DNA from: Burkholderia sp. Bp8963
Lineage (GTDB): Bacteria > Pseudomonadota > Gammaproteobacteria > Burkholderiales > Burkholderiaceae
NCBI RefSeq assembly: GCF_003854275.1
Contig: NZ_QTQP01000003.1
Span: 186,001 to 250,000 of the forward strand
Length of the DNA stretch: 64,000 nt
Direction: 5' to 3'
Shown here piece by piece: positions 9,163-16,877 of this stretch (within the stretch, counting starts at the first letter, position 1; every line of letters starts with the position of its first letter). The position numbers were made by a program, and so were the translations under genes. The notes beneath the pieces were generated by a model, which was given only the letters and a program-made list of their open reading frames with translations, searched no databases and was not told the origin of the DNA.

Positions 9163-9251
9163 GGTTGACCTCGACAGGAGAGATTCGGTTGCATTCGCGC
9201 CGACGGGCCGGGCCGGCAGGCCGCGGTCGTCCGGCAGGTTCATGGATGTGC

Positions 9252-9671
9252 TCAGACGATGTTGATCGCGACGTCGATGTTGCCCCGCGTCGCCTTCGAG
9301 TACGGGCAGGTCTGATGCGCAGTATCGACGATGCGCTGCGCGACATCCCGATCGAGGCCAGGCAGGCTGACGTTCAGGCGCGCCTGGATGAAATACGCGC
9401 CGTCTGCCGTGCCCAGATCCACCTCGGCATCGACCGCGAGATCCGCCGGCAGCGTGATCTTCGACGCACGCGCGGCAAGCTGCATCGCGCCGATGAAACA
9501 GGCCGACCAGCCTGCGGCGAACAGTTGTTCCGGATTCGTGCCGCGGCCGGCGCTGCCCGGCGACGACAGTTGAAGATCCAGCCGGCCGTCGGAACTGCGC
9601 ACCGCGCCGTCACGGCCACCGGAAGAGGTATGCGTCTTGCCGGTGTACAGCACATTTTCGATCCTGCTCAT
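9252..9671 (-). CDS. ohr: Ohr, organic hydroperoxide resistance protein
   Basis: A 139-residue OsmC/Ohr-family thiol peroxidase. Both catalytic cysteines are in place: C58 in WSACFIGAMQ and C122 in TCPYSKATRGN. Together with the acidic residue in NPEQLF they mark true Ohr rather than OsmC. It reduces organic and lipid hydroperoxides using lipoyl-protein electrons. The promoter region (9672-9790) carries three copies of the palindrome also found before ohrR, as expected for OhrR control. Confidence 0.95.
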   Translation of the reverse strand: MSRIENVLYTGKTHTSSGGRDGAVRSSDGRLDLQLSSPGSAGRGTNPEQLFAAGWSACFIGAMQLAARASKITLPADLAVDAEVDLGTADGAYFIQARLNVSLPGLDRDVAQRIVDTAHQTCPYSKATRGNIDVAINIV

Positions 9672-9701
9672 CGTGAACTCCTTGGGAGAAGAAAGGTTTT
9701 T

Positions 9702-9785
9702 AACGCATGCGATTTAATCGCATGCGATGCATATTGGACGAGAAGAGCAGCGATGTCAAGCGCATTCGAGTACATCGCATGCGAC
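9702..9785. promoter_or_regulatory. Cluster of OhrR-like operators upstream of ohr
   Basis: Three related sites: AACGCATGCGAT at 9702-9713, a perfect ATCGCATGCGAT at 9717-9728 and ATCGCATGCGAC at 9774-9785. The first two sit 15 bases apart. All lie 31-114 bases upstream of the ohr start on the minus strand, a position suited to repression. Confidence 0.6.
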
Positions 9786-9906
9786 TTAAATCGGGTTCGC
9801 AATGAAATGGGCGGGACGCGTCGCTTGCACGCACGGTGCGCGCATCCCGGAGCGAAGGGCGTCGCGCCCCCGCGGCACATGCGTCCGCCGCGGGGGCGCG
9901 CGGGTT

Positions 9907-10371
9907 TCAGGCCGGCAGGATCTGCGCGATCACGACGATCTCGATCGCTGCATTGCCGGGCAACTGAGCGTGCGAGAACGCGGAACGTGCATGTCCGGCC
10001 TTGTCGCCCAGCACGGCCGCGAACAGGTCCGACGCGCCGTCGATCACCGCTGGCTGGCCGTGGAATCCTGCCGCGGAGCTCACGTGGCCTTCGACGCGTA
10101 CGATGTGATGCAGGCGATCGAATCCGCCCAGATGTCGGTCGATCTGCGCCAGCACGTTCAACGCGGCGAGCTGCGCCGCGCGCTGGCCTTCTTCGACGGA
10201 CAGCTGCTCGCCGACGCGTCCCGCATAGGCGATCTTCCCGTCCGCGAGCGGCACCTGCCCGGAAATGAACAGCAGATTGCCGGCTTCGCTGACGGCCGTG
10301 TAGTTGCCCATCGGTTGGGGCGGAACGGGCAGGGTGTGGCCGAGTTCGGCGAGTTTTTGCTGGACAGTCAT
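9907..10371 (-). CDS. RidA/YjgF-family protein
   Basis: A 154-residue member of the RidA (YjgF/YER057c/UK114) superfamily, of the longer subgroup with N-terminal QQKLAELGHTLPVPPQP and GNLLFISGQVPLADG. The C-terminal AAIEIVVIAQ is typical of the fold. Classical RidA deaminates reactive enamine/imine intermediates, but this subgroup has no proven reaction. The start at 10371 follows AAGGAG on the minus strand. A LysR gene is transcribed divergently from the shared upstream region and may regulate it. Confidence 0.85.
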   Translation of the reverse strand: MTVQQKLAELGHTLPVPPQPMGNYTAVSEAGNLLFISGQVPLADGKIAYAGRVGEQLSVEEGQRAAQLAALNVLAQIDRHLGGFDRLHHIVRVEGHVSSAAGFHGQPAVIDGASDLFAAVLGDKAGHARSAFSHAQLPGNAAIEIVVIAQILPA

Positions 10372-10689
10372 GTCGTTCTCCTTTGCGGTATGGAAGCAAG
10401 CGTGGTCGGGTGGCGCGGTGTGCTGCACGCCGAATGCCTGTCAGGCACTGTAGTTGCGCGACCGCCAGCGGTAAATGTCATCGGTGCAAAGGTATCGGGA
10501 CGCGATGTAACGAATGCAGCGGAACCCGGCGGAATGCGGCGCCGGCGTCGCCTTGGTCATGTCGGGGGCGGCTTTATTCCCGCACGATCTTCGTGCACAC
10601 TCAGCGCAGCGCTCGCGCGTGCCCGCGTTTCAATGCCGGCGGACCCGCGCCGGCCCCAGCGACGCACCTGAGACGCCACGGAACAGCGC
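10372..10689. other. Divergent promoter region between ridA-like and LysR genes
   Basis: About 318 bases separating the divergent start codons. It must carry both promoters. I saw no clear LysR-type T-N11-A palindrome and no other gene-like frame. Confidence 0.4.
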
Positions 10690-11622
10690 ATGCAACGAAA
10701 ATTCGACGACCTGCTGCTCGGCAGCATCGAGCTGTTCTGCCTGGCGGCGGAACTCGGCAGCTTCACGCTGGCGGCGACCGCCGCAAGCGTCACGCCGGCG
10801 GCCGTGAGCCGCTCGGTTGCGCGGCTGGAGGAGCGTCTCGGCGTACGCCTGTTCGTGCGCACGACGCGGCAGATTCGCCTGACCGACTCGGGGCGGCGCT
10901 ATTTCGAGCAATGCCGGCAGGCACTGTCGCAACTCGTCGATGCGGAGCGCGAAGCGACGGGCCAGCAAACCACGCCCGCCGGCGTCGTCCGGATCAGCAT
11001 GCCGACGCCTTATGGACACTATCGCGTACTGCCGCTGCTGCCGGCGTTCCGCGCGCAGTATCCGGACGTCGAAGTCGAAGCGCACCTGAGCAACCGCAAC
11101 ATCGACTTCGCCGACGAGGGCTTCGATCTCGCGATTCGGGGCCGTGCGCCGGACGATTCGAGCCTGATCGCGCGCAAGCTCGAAGATGCCGAGATGGTCG
11201 TGGTCGGGACGCCCGGCTACCTGAAGCGCGCGGGCAAGCCGAAATCGATCGACGATCTGCAGGCGCACGACTGCATCCAGTTCGAACTGCCGAGCAGCGG
11301 CCGCAACCTGCTGTGGGCATTCCGGGACGCGTCCGGCGAACTCGACGTCGCGACGAAAGGCGCGTACGGCACGTCCGGCGACGTGTTGTCCGGCGTGACG
11401 CTCGCGCGCAGCGGGGCGGGGCTGTTCCAGACGTACCGCTTCATCGTCGAACAGGACCTGCGCGACGGGCGGCTCGTGGAGGTGCTTGCCGACTACGGCG
11501 GCAGGTCGCGGCCGTTCATCCTGCTCTATCCGCATGCGCGCTATCTGTCGTCGCGCGTGCGGGTGTTCGTCGATTACCTCGTCGAGCATCTGGCGCAGGC
11601 GCCGGGCAAGCGGGCGCGCTGA
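10690..11622 (+). CDS. LysR-family transcriptional regulator
   Basis: A 310-residue LysR regulator. The helix-turn-helix region is GSFTLAATAASVTPAAVSRS, with linker RTTRQIRLTDSG, followed by a standard effector-binding domain. Its position fits two possible targets: the divergent RidA-like gene and the convergent SDR gene that ends 59 bases downstream. Divergent LysR-target pairs are the usual arrangement, so the RidA-like gene is the better guess. Confidence 0.92.
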   Translation: MQRKFDDLLLGSIELFCLAAELGSFTLAATAASVTPAAVSRSVARLEERLGVRLFVRTTRQIRLTDSGRRYFEQCRQALSQLVDAEREATGQQTTPAGVVRISMPTPYGHYRVLPLLPAFRAQYPDVEVEAHLSNRNIDFADEGFDLAIRGRAPDDSSLIARKLEDAEMVVVGTPGYLKRAGKPKSIDDLQAHDCIQFELPSSGRNLLWAFRDASGELDVATKGAYGTSGDVLSGVTLARSGAGLFQTYRFIVEQDLRDGRLVEVLADYGGRSRPFILLYPHARYLSSRVRVFVDYLVEHLAQAPGKRAR

Positions 11623-11681
11623 GGCTGGGCGGCAGGCCGCTCCCGCCGCTCACGTCACACTCGAACGACGCACGGCCGTGC

Positions 11682-12389
11682 TCAGTGGCCGGCGCTCTGG
11701 CCGCCATCGACGTGCAGGATCTCGCCGGTCACGAACGGTGCCGAGTCGAGATAGAGCAGCGCGCCGACGATGTCGCTCATCTCGCCCATCCGGCCGACCG
11801 GATGCAGCGCAGCCAGCGTCGGATGGCTTTCGACCGCGTGCATCGGCGACTTGATGATGCCCGGCGACACGGCATTGACGCGAATGCCTGCCTTCGCATA
11901 CTCGATCGCGAGCGATTTCGTTGCGGCGTTCAGGCCGCCCTTCGTCAACGACGCGAGCACCGACGGCACGTTGCTGTTCGCGTGATCGACGAGGCTCGTC
12001 GTGATGCTGACCACGTGGCCGCCGCCGTTCTTCTGCATCGCGTCGATCGCGCGCTGCGTGATATAGAAGAAGCCGTTCAGGTTCACGTTGTTGATCGCTG
12101 CGTATTCTTCCGCCGTGTATTGCGTGAACGGTTTCGCGATGAAGATGCCCGCGTTGTTGACGAGCGTGTCGACGCGGCCGAAACGTTCGATCGCGGTCGC
12201 GACGACGCGGCGCGCGGTGTCCGGATCGCCGATGTCGCCGGCGACGGTAACGAGATCGGGACCGTTCGACGGTTCGATCGAACGGGACGTCGCGACGACG
12301 CGATAGCCGCGTGCGCGGAACGCCTTCACGGTTTCGGCGCCGATGCCTTGCGACGCGCCGGTGACGATGACGACTTTGGATGCGCTCAT
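11682..12389 (-). CDS. Atypical short-chain dehydrogenase/reductase lacking the catalytic tyrosine
   Basis: A 235-residue SDR. The cofactor motif TGASQGIG and the structural NNAG motif are intact, and the active-site serine is in SITTS. The YxxxK motif is not: the equivalent stretch reads LASLTKGGLN, so the lysine remains but no tyrosine is at the catalytic position. The downstream AVSPGIIKSPM and DGG motifs are normal. Oxidoreductase activity is therefore doubtful or uses another proton donor. The start at 12389 follows GAGG on the minus strand. Confidence 0.85.
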   Translation of the reverse strand: MSASKVVIVTGASQGIGAETVKAFRARGYRVVATSRSIEPSNGPDLVTVAGDIGDPDTARRVVATAIERFGRVDTLVNNAGIFIAKPFTQYTAEEYAAINNVNLNGFFYITQRAIDAMQKNGGGHVVSITTSLVDHANSNVPSVLASLTKGGLNAATKSLAIEYAKAGIRVNAVSPGIIKSPMHAVESHPTLAALHPVGRMGEMSDIVGALLYLDSAPFVTGEILHVDGGQSAGH

Positions 12390-12705
12390 GATTTGCCTCG
12401 ATTGTTCAATGGATTTCGGCTTCAGTGCCGACCGGATCAACGAATCCGATGGAACGAAATTTAGGCGCATCCGGACCGGCTACGAAGACCCACCATGGAG
12501 CAACAGTCTTGCGTCGCGGTAACAAATGGTGGCGGCGAACGTCAACGGGTGATCGGGAAGGATGGGGCACTCACCGGTTGGTGGCGGGCTCGCCCGCAAG
12601 CAGTGGCTTCTGGAGCATGAGAAGCGCCATGCATAGCGGGCGCTGCGGCATTCCCGGCCCATCTTCCGGCCCAGCTTCCAGTCCATCCCGCATGGCTGAT
12701 CCGCG
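12390..12705. other. Intergenic region between SDR and thiolase genes
   Basis: About 316 bases upstream of the SDR start and downstream of the thiolase stop, both on the minus strand. It probably contains the SDR promoter. No gene, clear hairpin or repeat was found. Confidence 0.4.
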
Positions 12706-13890
12706 TCACAGCACTTCGATCGCGAGCGCAATGCCCTGGCCACCGCCGATGCAAAGCGTCACGACGCCGCGCGTGATGCCGTCGCGCTTCATCGAATGGA
12801 TCAGGCGGGTCGTGAGCACCGCGCCCGTCGCGCCGATCGGATGGCCGTGCGCGACCGCACCGCCTTCGACGTTGACGATCTCCTCGTCGATGCCGAGCTG
12901 ACCGGCGACCGCGATCGGCACGACCGCAAACGCTTCGTTGATCTCGAAACGCTGGACATCCCGCAGCACCCAGCCGGCTCGCTCGAGCGCGATCTTCACC
13001 GCCGGCACGGGGCCGAGACCGAACATGCCGGGTTCGACAGCGGCGACGCCGAACGACACGAGCCGGGCGCTCGGCACGATCCCGTGCGCATCGGCAAACG
13101 CGCGATCCGCAACCAGCATCGCCGATGCGCCGCTGTTGAGGCCCGGCGCGTTGCCCGCGGTAATCGTGCCGTCCGGGCGGAACGCGGGCTTCAGTTTCGC
13201 GAGGGTGTCGAGCGTCGTATCGGGGCGGGGCGTCTCGTCACGGGCGAACGCAATGCGCGTCTTGCGCTGCTGGATGTCGACCGGCACGATTTCGGCATCG
13301 AACTTCCCACCCGCGAGCGCGGCAGAGAAGCGCTGCTGGGAGCGGAGCGCCCAGCGGTCCTGACGGTCGCGCGAGATCTCGAGCTGGCTCGCGAGATCTT
13401 CGGTATGCCACCCCGAATGCTTGTCGGAGAACGCATCGACGAGACCGTCGCGCAGCATGCTGTCATGGATCGGCGCTTCGCCCATCCGGTAGCCCCAGCG
13501 CGCGCCGTCGAGCAGGTACGGCGCACGTTCCATGCTCTCCATGCCGCCCGCGACTGCAGCCTGCGCGAAGCCCAGCATGATCTCCTGCGCGGCAGTCGTG
13601 ATCGCCTGCGCGCCGGATCCGCAGACCCGGTTGACCGTCAGCGCGGGAACCTGCACGGGTACGCCCGCGCCGATCGACGCCTGCCGTGCGGGGTTCATCT
13701 TGTTGCCGGCCTGGATCACGTTGCCCATCACGACCGTATCGACAGCCGCGCCGTCGAGGCCGCTGCGCCGCAGGGTTTCGTGCACGGCAATCGAGCCGAG
13801 TTCGGTCGCGGGCGTGTCCTTCAGCGATCCATTGAACGTGCCGATCGGCGTGCGGACGGGGTGGCAAATCACGACTTCGCGTGTACTCAT
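12706..13890 (-). CDS. Acetyl-CoA acetyltransferase / thiolase
   Basis: A 394-residue thiolase with all catalytic residues: nucleophile C90 in NRVCGSG, H350 in AHGHPIGATGA and the second cysteine C380 in TLCIGGGQG. Length and motifs are those of biosynthetic or degradative acetyl-CoA C-acyltransferases. It lies downstream of a MaoC-like hydratase on the same strand, 150 bases apart, suggesting a short acyl-CoA pathway. Chain-length preference cannot be read from sequence. Confidence 0.95.
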   Translation of the reverse strand: MSTREVVICHPVRTPIGTFNGSLKDTPATELGSIAVHETLRRSGLDGAAVDTVVMGNVIQAGNKMNPARQASIGAGVPVQVPALTVNRVCGSGAQAITTAAQEIMLGFAQAAVAGGMESMERAPYLLDGARWGYRMGEAPIHDSMLRDGLVDAFSDKHSGWHTEDLASQLEISRDRQDRWALRSQQRFSAALAGGKFDAEIVPVDIQQRKTRIAFARDETPRPDTTLDTLAKLKPAFRPDGTITAGNAPGLNSGASAMLVADRAFADAHGIVPSARLVSFGVAAVEPGMFGLGPVPAVKIALERAGWVLRDVQRFEINEAFAVVPIAVAGQLGIDEEIVNVEGGAVAHGHPIGATGAVLTTRLIHSMKRDGITRGVVTLCIGGGQGIALAIEVL

Positions 13891-13943
13891 GATGCGTTCC
13901 TCGCTTGCGTTGACAGGTGCGCTGCATGTGACGGATAGTTACC

Positions 13944-13957
13944 TATGCATATGCATA
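13944..13957. promoter_or_regulatory. Perfect palindrome upstream of the thiolase gene
   Basis: TATGCATATGCATA is fully self-complementary and AT-rich within GC-rich surroundings. It lies 54-67 bases before the thiolase start, in the gap after the MaoC gene. It is a plausible operator for a TetR- or MarR-type regulator not encoded nearby. Confidence 0.4.
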
Positions 13958-14040
13958 CTGTCAACGTGGAATTTCGCGGCTGGGCTGCAGAAGGGCGGCT
14001 GAACGCCGTTAGCGCGCTGAATGGCGTCGGGCGATGCGCA

Positions 14041-14493
14041 TCACGCGGGGCGGCGCTCGACGATCATCCTGGCGGTCAGGTCCTGCACCACTTCGCCATG
14101 CTGGTTGATCGTCTTGCAGCGCAGCGCCAGCGTCCCGTAGTTCGGGCGCGAGCGGGAAGGGGTCAGTTCAGCCACTTCGCTTTCGACGTGCAGCACGTCG
14201 CCGGCGCGCGTCGGCAGCTTCCATGCGATCTCGACGCCGGTGCCGAGCATGCCATTGGCCAGCTTCGGTCCGCTGGCGACCAGCAGCCGCATCGTGATGG
14301 CCGCGGTATGCCAGCCGCTCGCGGCGAGCCCGCGGAACATCGTGTCGCGCGCGGCATCTTCGTCGAGGTGGAACGGCTGCGGGTCGAATTCCGCCGCGAA
14401 GCGCTTGATGTCCGATGCGCTCACTTCGTGTGCGCCGGTGACGAAGGTGTCGCCGAGCGCGAGATCGTCGAAATAGAGAGGCCGTGAAGTCAT
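14041..14493 (-). CDS. MaoC-family (R)-specific enoyl-CoA hydratase-like protein
   Basis: A 150-residue single hot-dog protein. The hydratase motif is seen in RFAAEFDPQPFHLDEDAA, which holds the catalytic Asp and His of R-hydratases. GLAASGWHTAAITMRL and the middle segment with PTRAGDVL fit the MaoC family. It is the first gene of a probable two-gene unit with the thiolase, consistent with acyl-CoA turnover. An upstream in-frame start exists, but MTSRPLYFDD at 14493 is the usual family start. Confidence 0.88.
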   Translation of the reverse strand: MTSRPLYFDDLALGDTFVTGAHEVSASDIKRFAAEFDPQPFHLDEDAARDTMFRGLAASGWHTAAITMRLLVASGPKLANGMLGTGVEIAWKLPTRAGDVLHVESEVAELTPSRSRPNYGTLALRCKTINQHGEVVQDLTARMIVERRPA

Positions 14494-15200
14494 GGGCAGA
14501 TCCGTTTCAGAGGGAAAGGCGATCCGGACGGCGGCGCTGGCGTGCTGTCGTTCCGGGGCGCTCCTGGCTTGGGGCAACTTTGGCAACTGTAGGAAACCCT
14601 CCGGCGCGCGGGAAGAGGAGCGCTCGGAATGCGGAATTCCTGATCTGACAATAATGAGCGCGGACGCTCGCGGGCGCCACCGATTGGAATGAACACTCGA
14701 TACGGTGTTTCGGCGGCGTGATTCGTGCGATTTCGAGATGGGTCAGTTTGCGATTCCATCATCCTCTTGAGATAAGTTTTTTATCAATACAGCACGATTG
14801 TTGTACAAAACTGGGCGATCGGAAAACGCGTCTGGTCTCGATACCGCCTGACGAAGCCGAACGTTTACCCGAACGTCTAGCGCGGACACGGAATTTCCAG
14901 GCGTGCATCCGCTTCCCGCGCCCCCGAGTGGCTCATCCGCTCTGATATGACGAAAGCCCGCCGCGTTCCCGACGCCCGCGACAGCCCGACGGCCGCGCGC
15001 CAACCCCCGTGCGGAGCAAAGCGCCTCCCCATTCGCTAGGCACCCCCCTATTCAAAAGTAGGGGGGTGCCCCATCCCGGCCTGTCGCGCGCATCTGCAGA
15101 ATCCAGATACGGGTCAGTGCGAAGACGTCACCAGCCCGCGTTCGCAGCAGAGCATGGCGTCCAGCGCGTATCGCTGGTTGACCCCAAGGATGGAGGTCAT
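14494..15200. other. Intergenic region at the left edge of the copper/cytochrome block
   Basis: About 700 bases with no convincing gene, separating ordinary metabolic genes from the accessory block. It is locally AT-richer around 14765-14815. It holds the strong hairpin at 15039-15070 and presumably the promoter of the multicopper oxidase operon. No integrase, tRNA or attachment site was recognised. Confidence 0.45.
15039..15072. promoter_or_regulatory. Perfect 12-bp inverted repeat carrying the block-wide promoter motif
   Basis: GGCACCCCCCTA (15039-15050) and TAGGGGGGTGCC (15059-15070) are exact complements around an 8-base loop. Read on the minus strand it is GGGGCACCCCCCTACTTTTG (15053-15072), closely matching sequences before three other units of the block. 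It is about 130 bases upstream of the first multicopper oxidase gene. There is no T-run, so an operator or activator site is likelier than a terminator. Confidence 0.6.
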
Positions 15201-16811
15201 ATGTTCAGTACCCGCATGGCTTGCAGCAGTGTGGCGGCACTGCTGTGTCTGATGTGCGCAGTCCCGTCGTTCGCGCAGTCGTTTCGCGTCCAGTGTCCGT
15301 TCACCACGCCATCCCACCCGACTGCGCTGGCGCCCGGCGTAGGCGAACCGGCCTACACGAAGCCGACCTATACAGGACAGAACTCCACCGCAACCGGCAC
15401 CGTGAACGGCGCGATCAAGTGCCAGCAGATCTCGGGCGGCGACGGTTATGCGACGATGGCCAATGGCGTGCAGACCTACCTGTTCGCGTTTGGTCCGCTG
15501 TCCGGGCTCGCGGACATCCGGGCCGGCCTGCCCGGCACGGAGCTCGCGTCGGTGTTCAACACGGTCGGCGATCCCAAAAACGATTTGACCTACAACGGCG
15601 CGGTCGGCCTCGTGCCCGATCCGGAGGCCGCCGCCGCCGGGCTGACCGGCAACGCCCTGCTGACCGGTCACGTCGATCCGCGTCAGATCATGGACATCGG
15701 CGTGATGAACGGCAACGAACCGGCGCCGCTGATGGCGATCGACGAAGACGACGAGTTCTTCCTCACGCTGACGAACGTCGGGATGATCATGCGCCCGGAC
15801 CTGTTCGAACGGCACACGGTGCACTTCCACGGCTATCCGAACGCATCGTCGTTCTATGACGGCGTGCCGGATGCGTCGGTCGCGATCAACATCGGCGCGA
15901 GCTTCACCTACTACTACCTCGCACCGGATGCGGGCACCTACTTCTGGCACTGCCACATCACGCCGCCTGAGCACCTGCAGATGGGCATGGTCGGCCAGAT
16001 CTTCGTGCGGCCGCGCCAGGACCGCGTGCCCCAGGGCCAGTCGTTATACGCGTCACTGGTCACCCAGCAGTCCGACCTGCGAACCCGCTGCGGCAACGAC
16101 ATTCTGTGCTCGACACCGCTGCCGCCGAAGGACAACGGGGCCGCACGCATACCCAACGCCAACATCACCGTGGCCCCGGGGGCTGCGACGCCGCAACTGC
16201 CGCTTTATGCGTACAACGACGGCGACGGCTCGACTGCGTACGACGTCGAATATCCGGTCCAGATACACGGTTTCGATCCGAACTTCCACTTCGTCGGCAT
16301 GACGTTCAATCCGGAGCCGTTCACCGACATGAAGGACAAGTTCTTCCTGCTGAACGGCCGCAGCTATCCGGACACGGTGACCGAAGGGTCGATGCAGACA
16401 CCCTCATCGGATGCCGCGATGCATTTCTCGCAACCGTTGCCATCGGTCATCAACATTCCGGCTGGCGGCAGGGCGCTGTTGCGGATCTCGGATCTCGACG
16501 TCACGGAATACCAGACGCTGGCGTCGCTCGGCATCCCGATGCATGTGATCGGGATCAACGCCCGCCTGCTGCGCGACATGGCCGGCAACAACATGGCATA
16601 CGACACGAACTCGATCACGCTCGGCGGCGGCGAGTCGCTCGACCTGATTCTCGATGCCAGCGACCCGGGTAAATACCACGCGGGTCAGGTTTTCTACCTG
16701 TACACGCCGAATCTCGACCATCTGTCGAACGATCAGGAGAATTTCGGCGGATTGATGACCGAGGTCCACATCTGCAAGTCGGTGGATCCGAGCTTGAAGC
16801 TTTGCAATTGA
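15201..16811 (+). CDS. Secreted multicopper oxidase-like protein 1 (carries the type 1 copper site)
   Basis: A 536-residue protein with a Sec signal peptide ending near VPSFA|QSF. Copper motifs are H205-T-V-H208-F-H210-G and H250-C-H-I-T-P-P-E-H258-L-Q-M-G-M263. The second contains the type 1 ligands Cys251, His258 and Met263 plus two trinuclear-site histidines. Only two of the four canonical motifs are present, so the chain alone cannot build a normal trinuclear centre. The next gene supplies the complementary motifs. GGAGG precedes ATG 15201; an open frame extends upstream without a signal peptide. It is the first gene of the multicopper operon. Confidence 0.88.
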   Translation: MFSTRMACSSVAALLCLMCAVPSFAQSFRVQCPFTTPSHPTALAPGVGEPAYTKPTYTGQNSTATGTVNGAIKCQQISGGDGYATMANGVQTYLFAFGPLSGLADIRAGLPGTELASVFNTVGDPKNDLTYNGAVGLVPDPEAAAAGLTGNALLTGHVDPRQIMDIGVMNGNEPAPLMAIDEDDEFFLTLTNVGMIMRPDLFERHTVHFHGYPNASSFYDGVPDASVAINIGASFTYYYLAPDAGTYFWHCHITPPEHLQMGMVGQIFVRPRQDRVPQGQSLYASLVTQQSDLRTRCGNDILCSTPLPPKDNGAARIPNANITVAPGAATPQLPLYAYNDGDGSTAYDVEYPVQIHGFDPNFHFVGMTFNPEPFTDMKDKFFLLNGRSYPDTVTEGSMQTPSSDAAMHFSQPLPSVINIPAGGRALLRISDLDVTEYQTLASLGIPMHVIGINARLLRDMAGNNMAYDTNSITLGGGESLDLILDASDPGKYHAGQVFYLYTPNLDHLSNDQENFGGLMTEVHICKSVDPSLKLCN

Positions 16812-16877
16812 TGACCACGGCCCGCCCGCGTCATCGGGCAGGCCAGGCCGGGAAGTCCTGCACTGAGGAGAAAAGCC

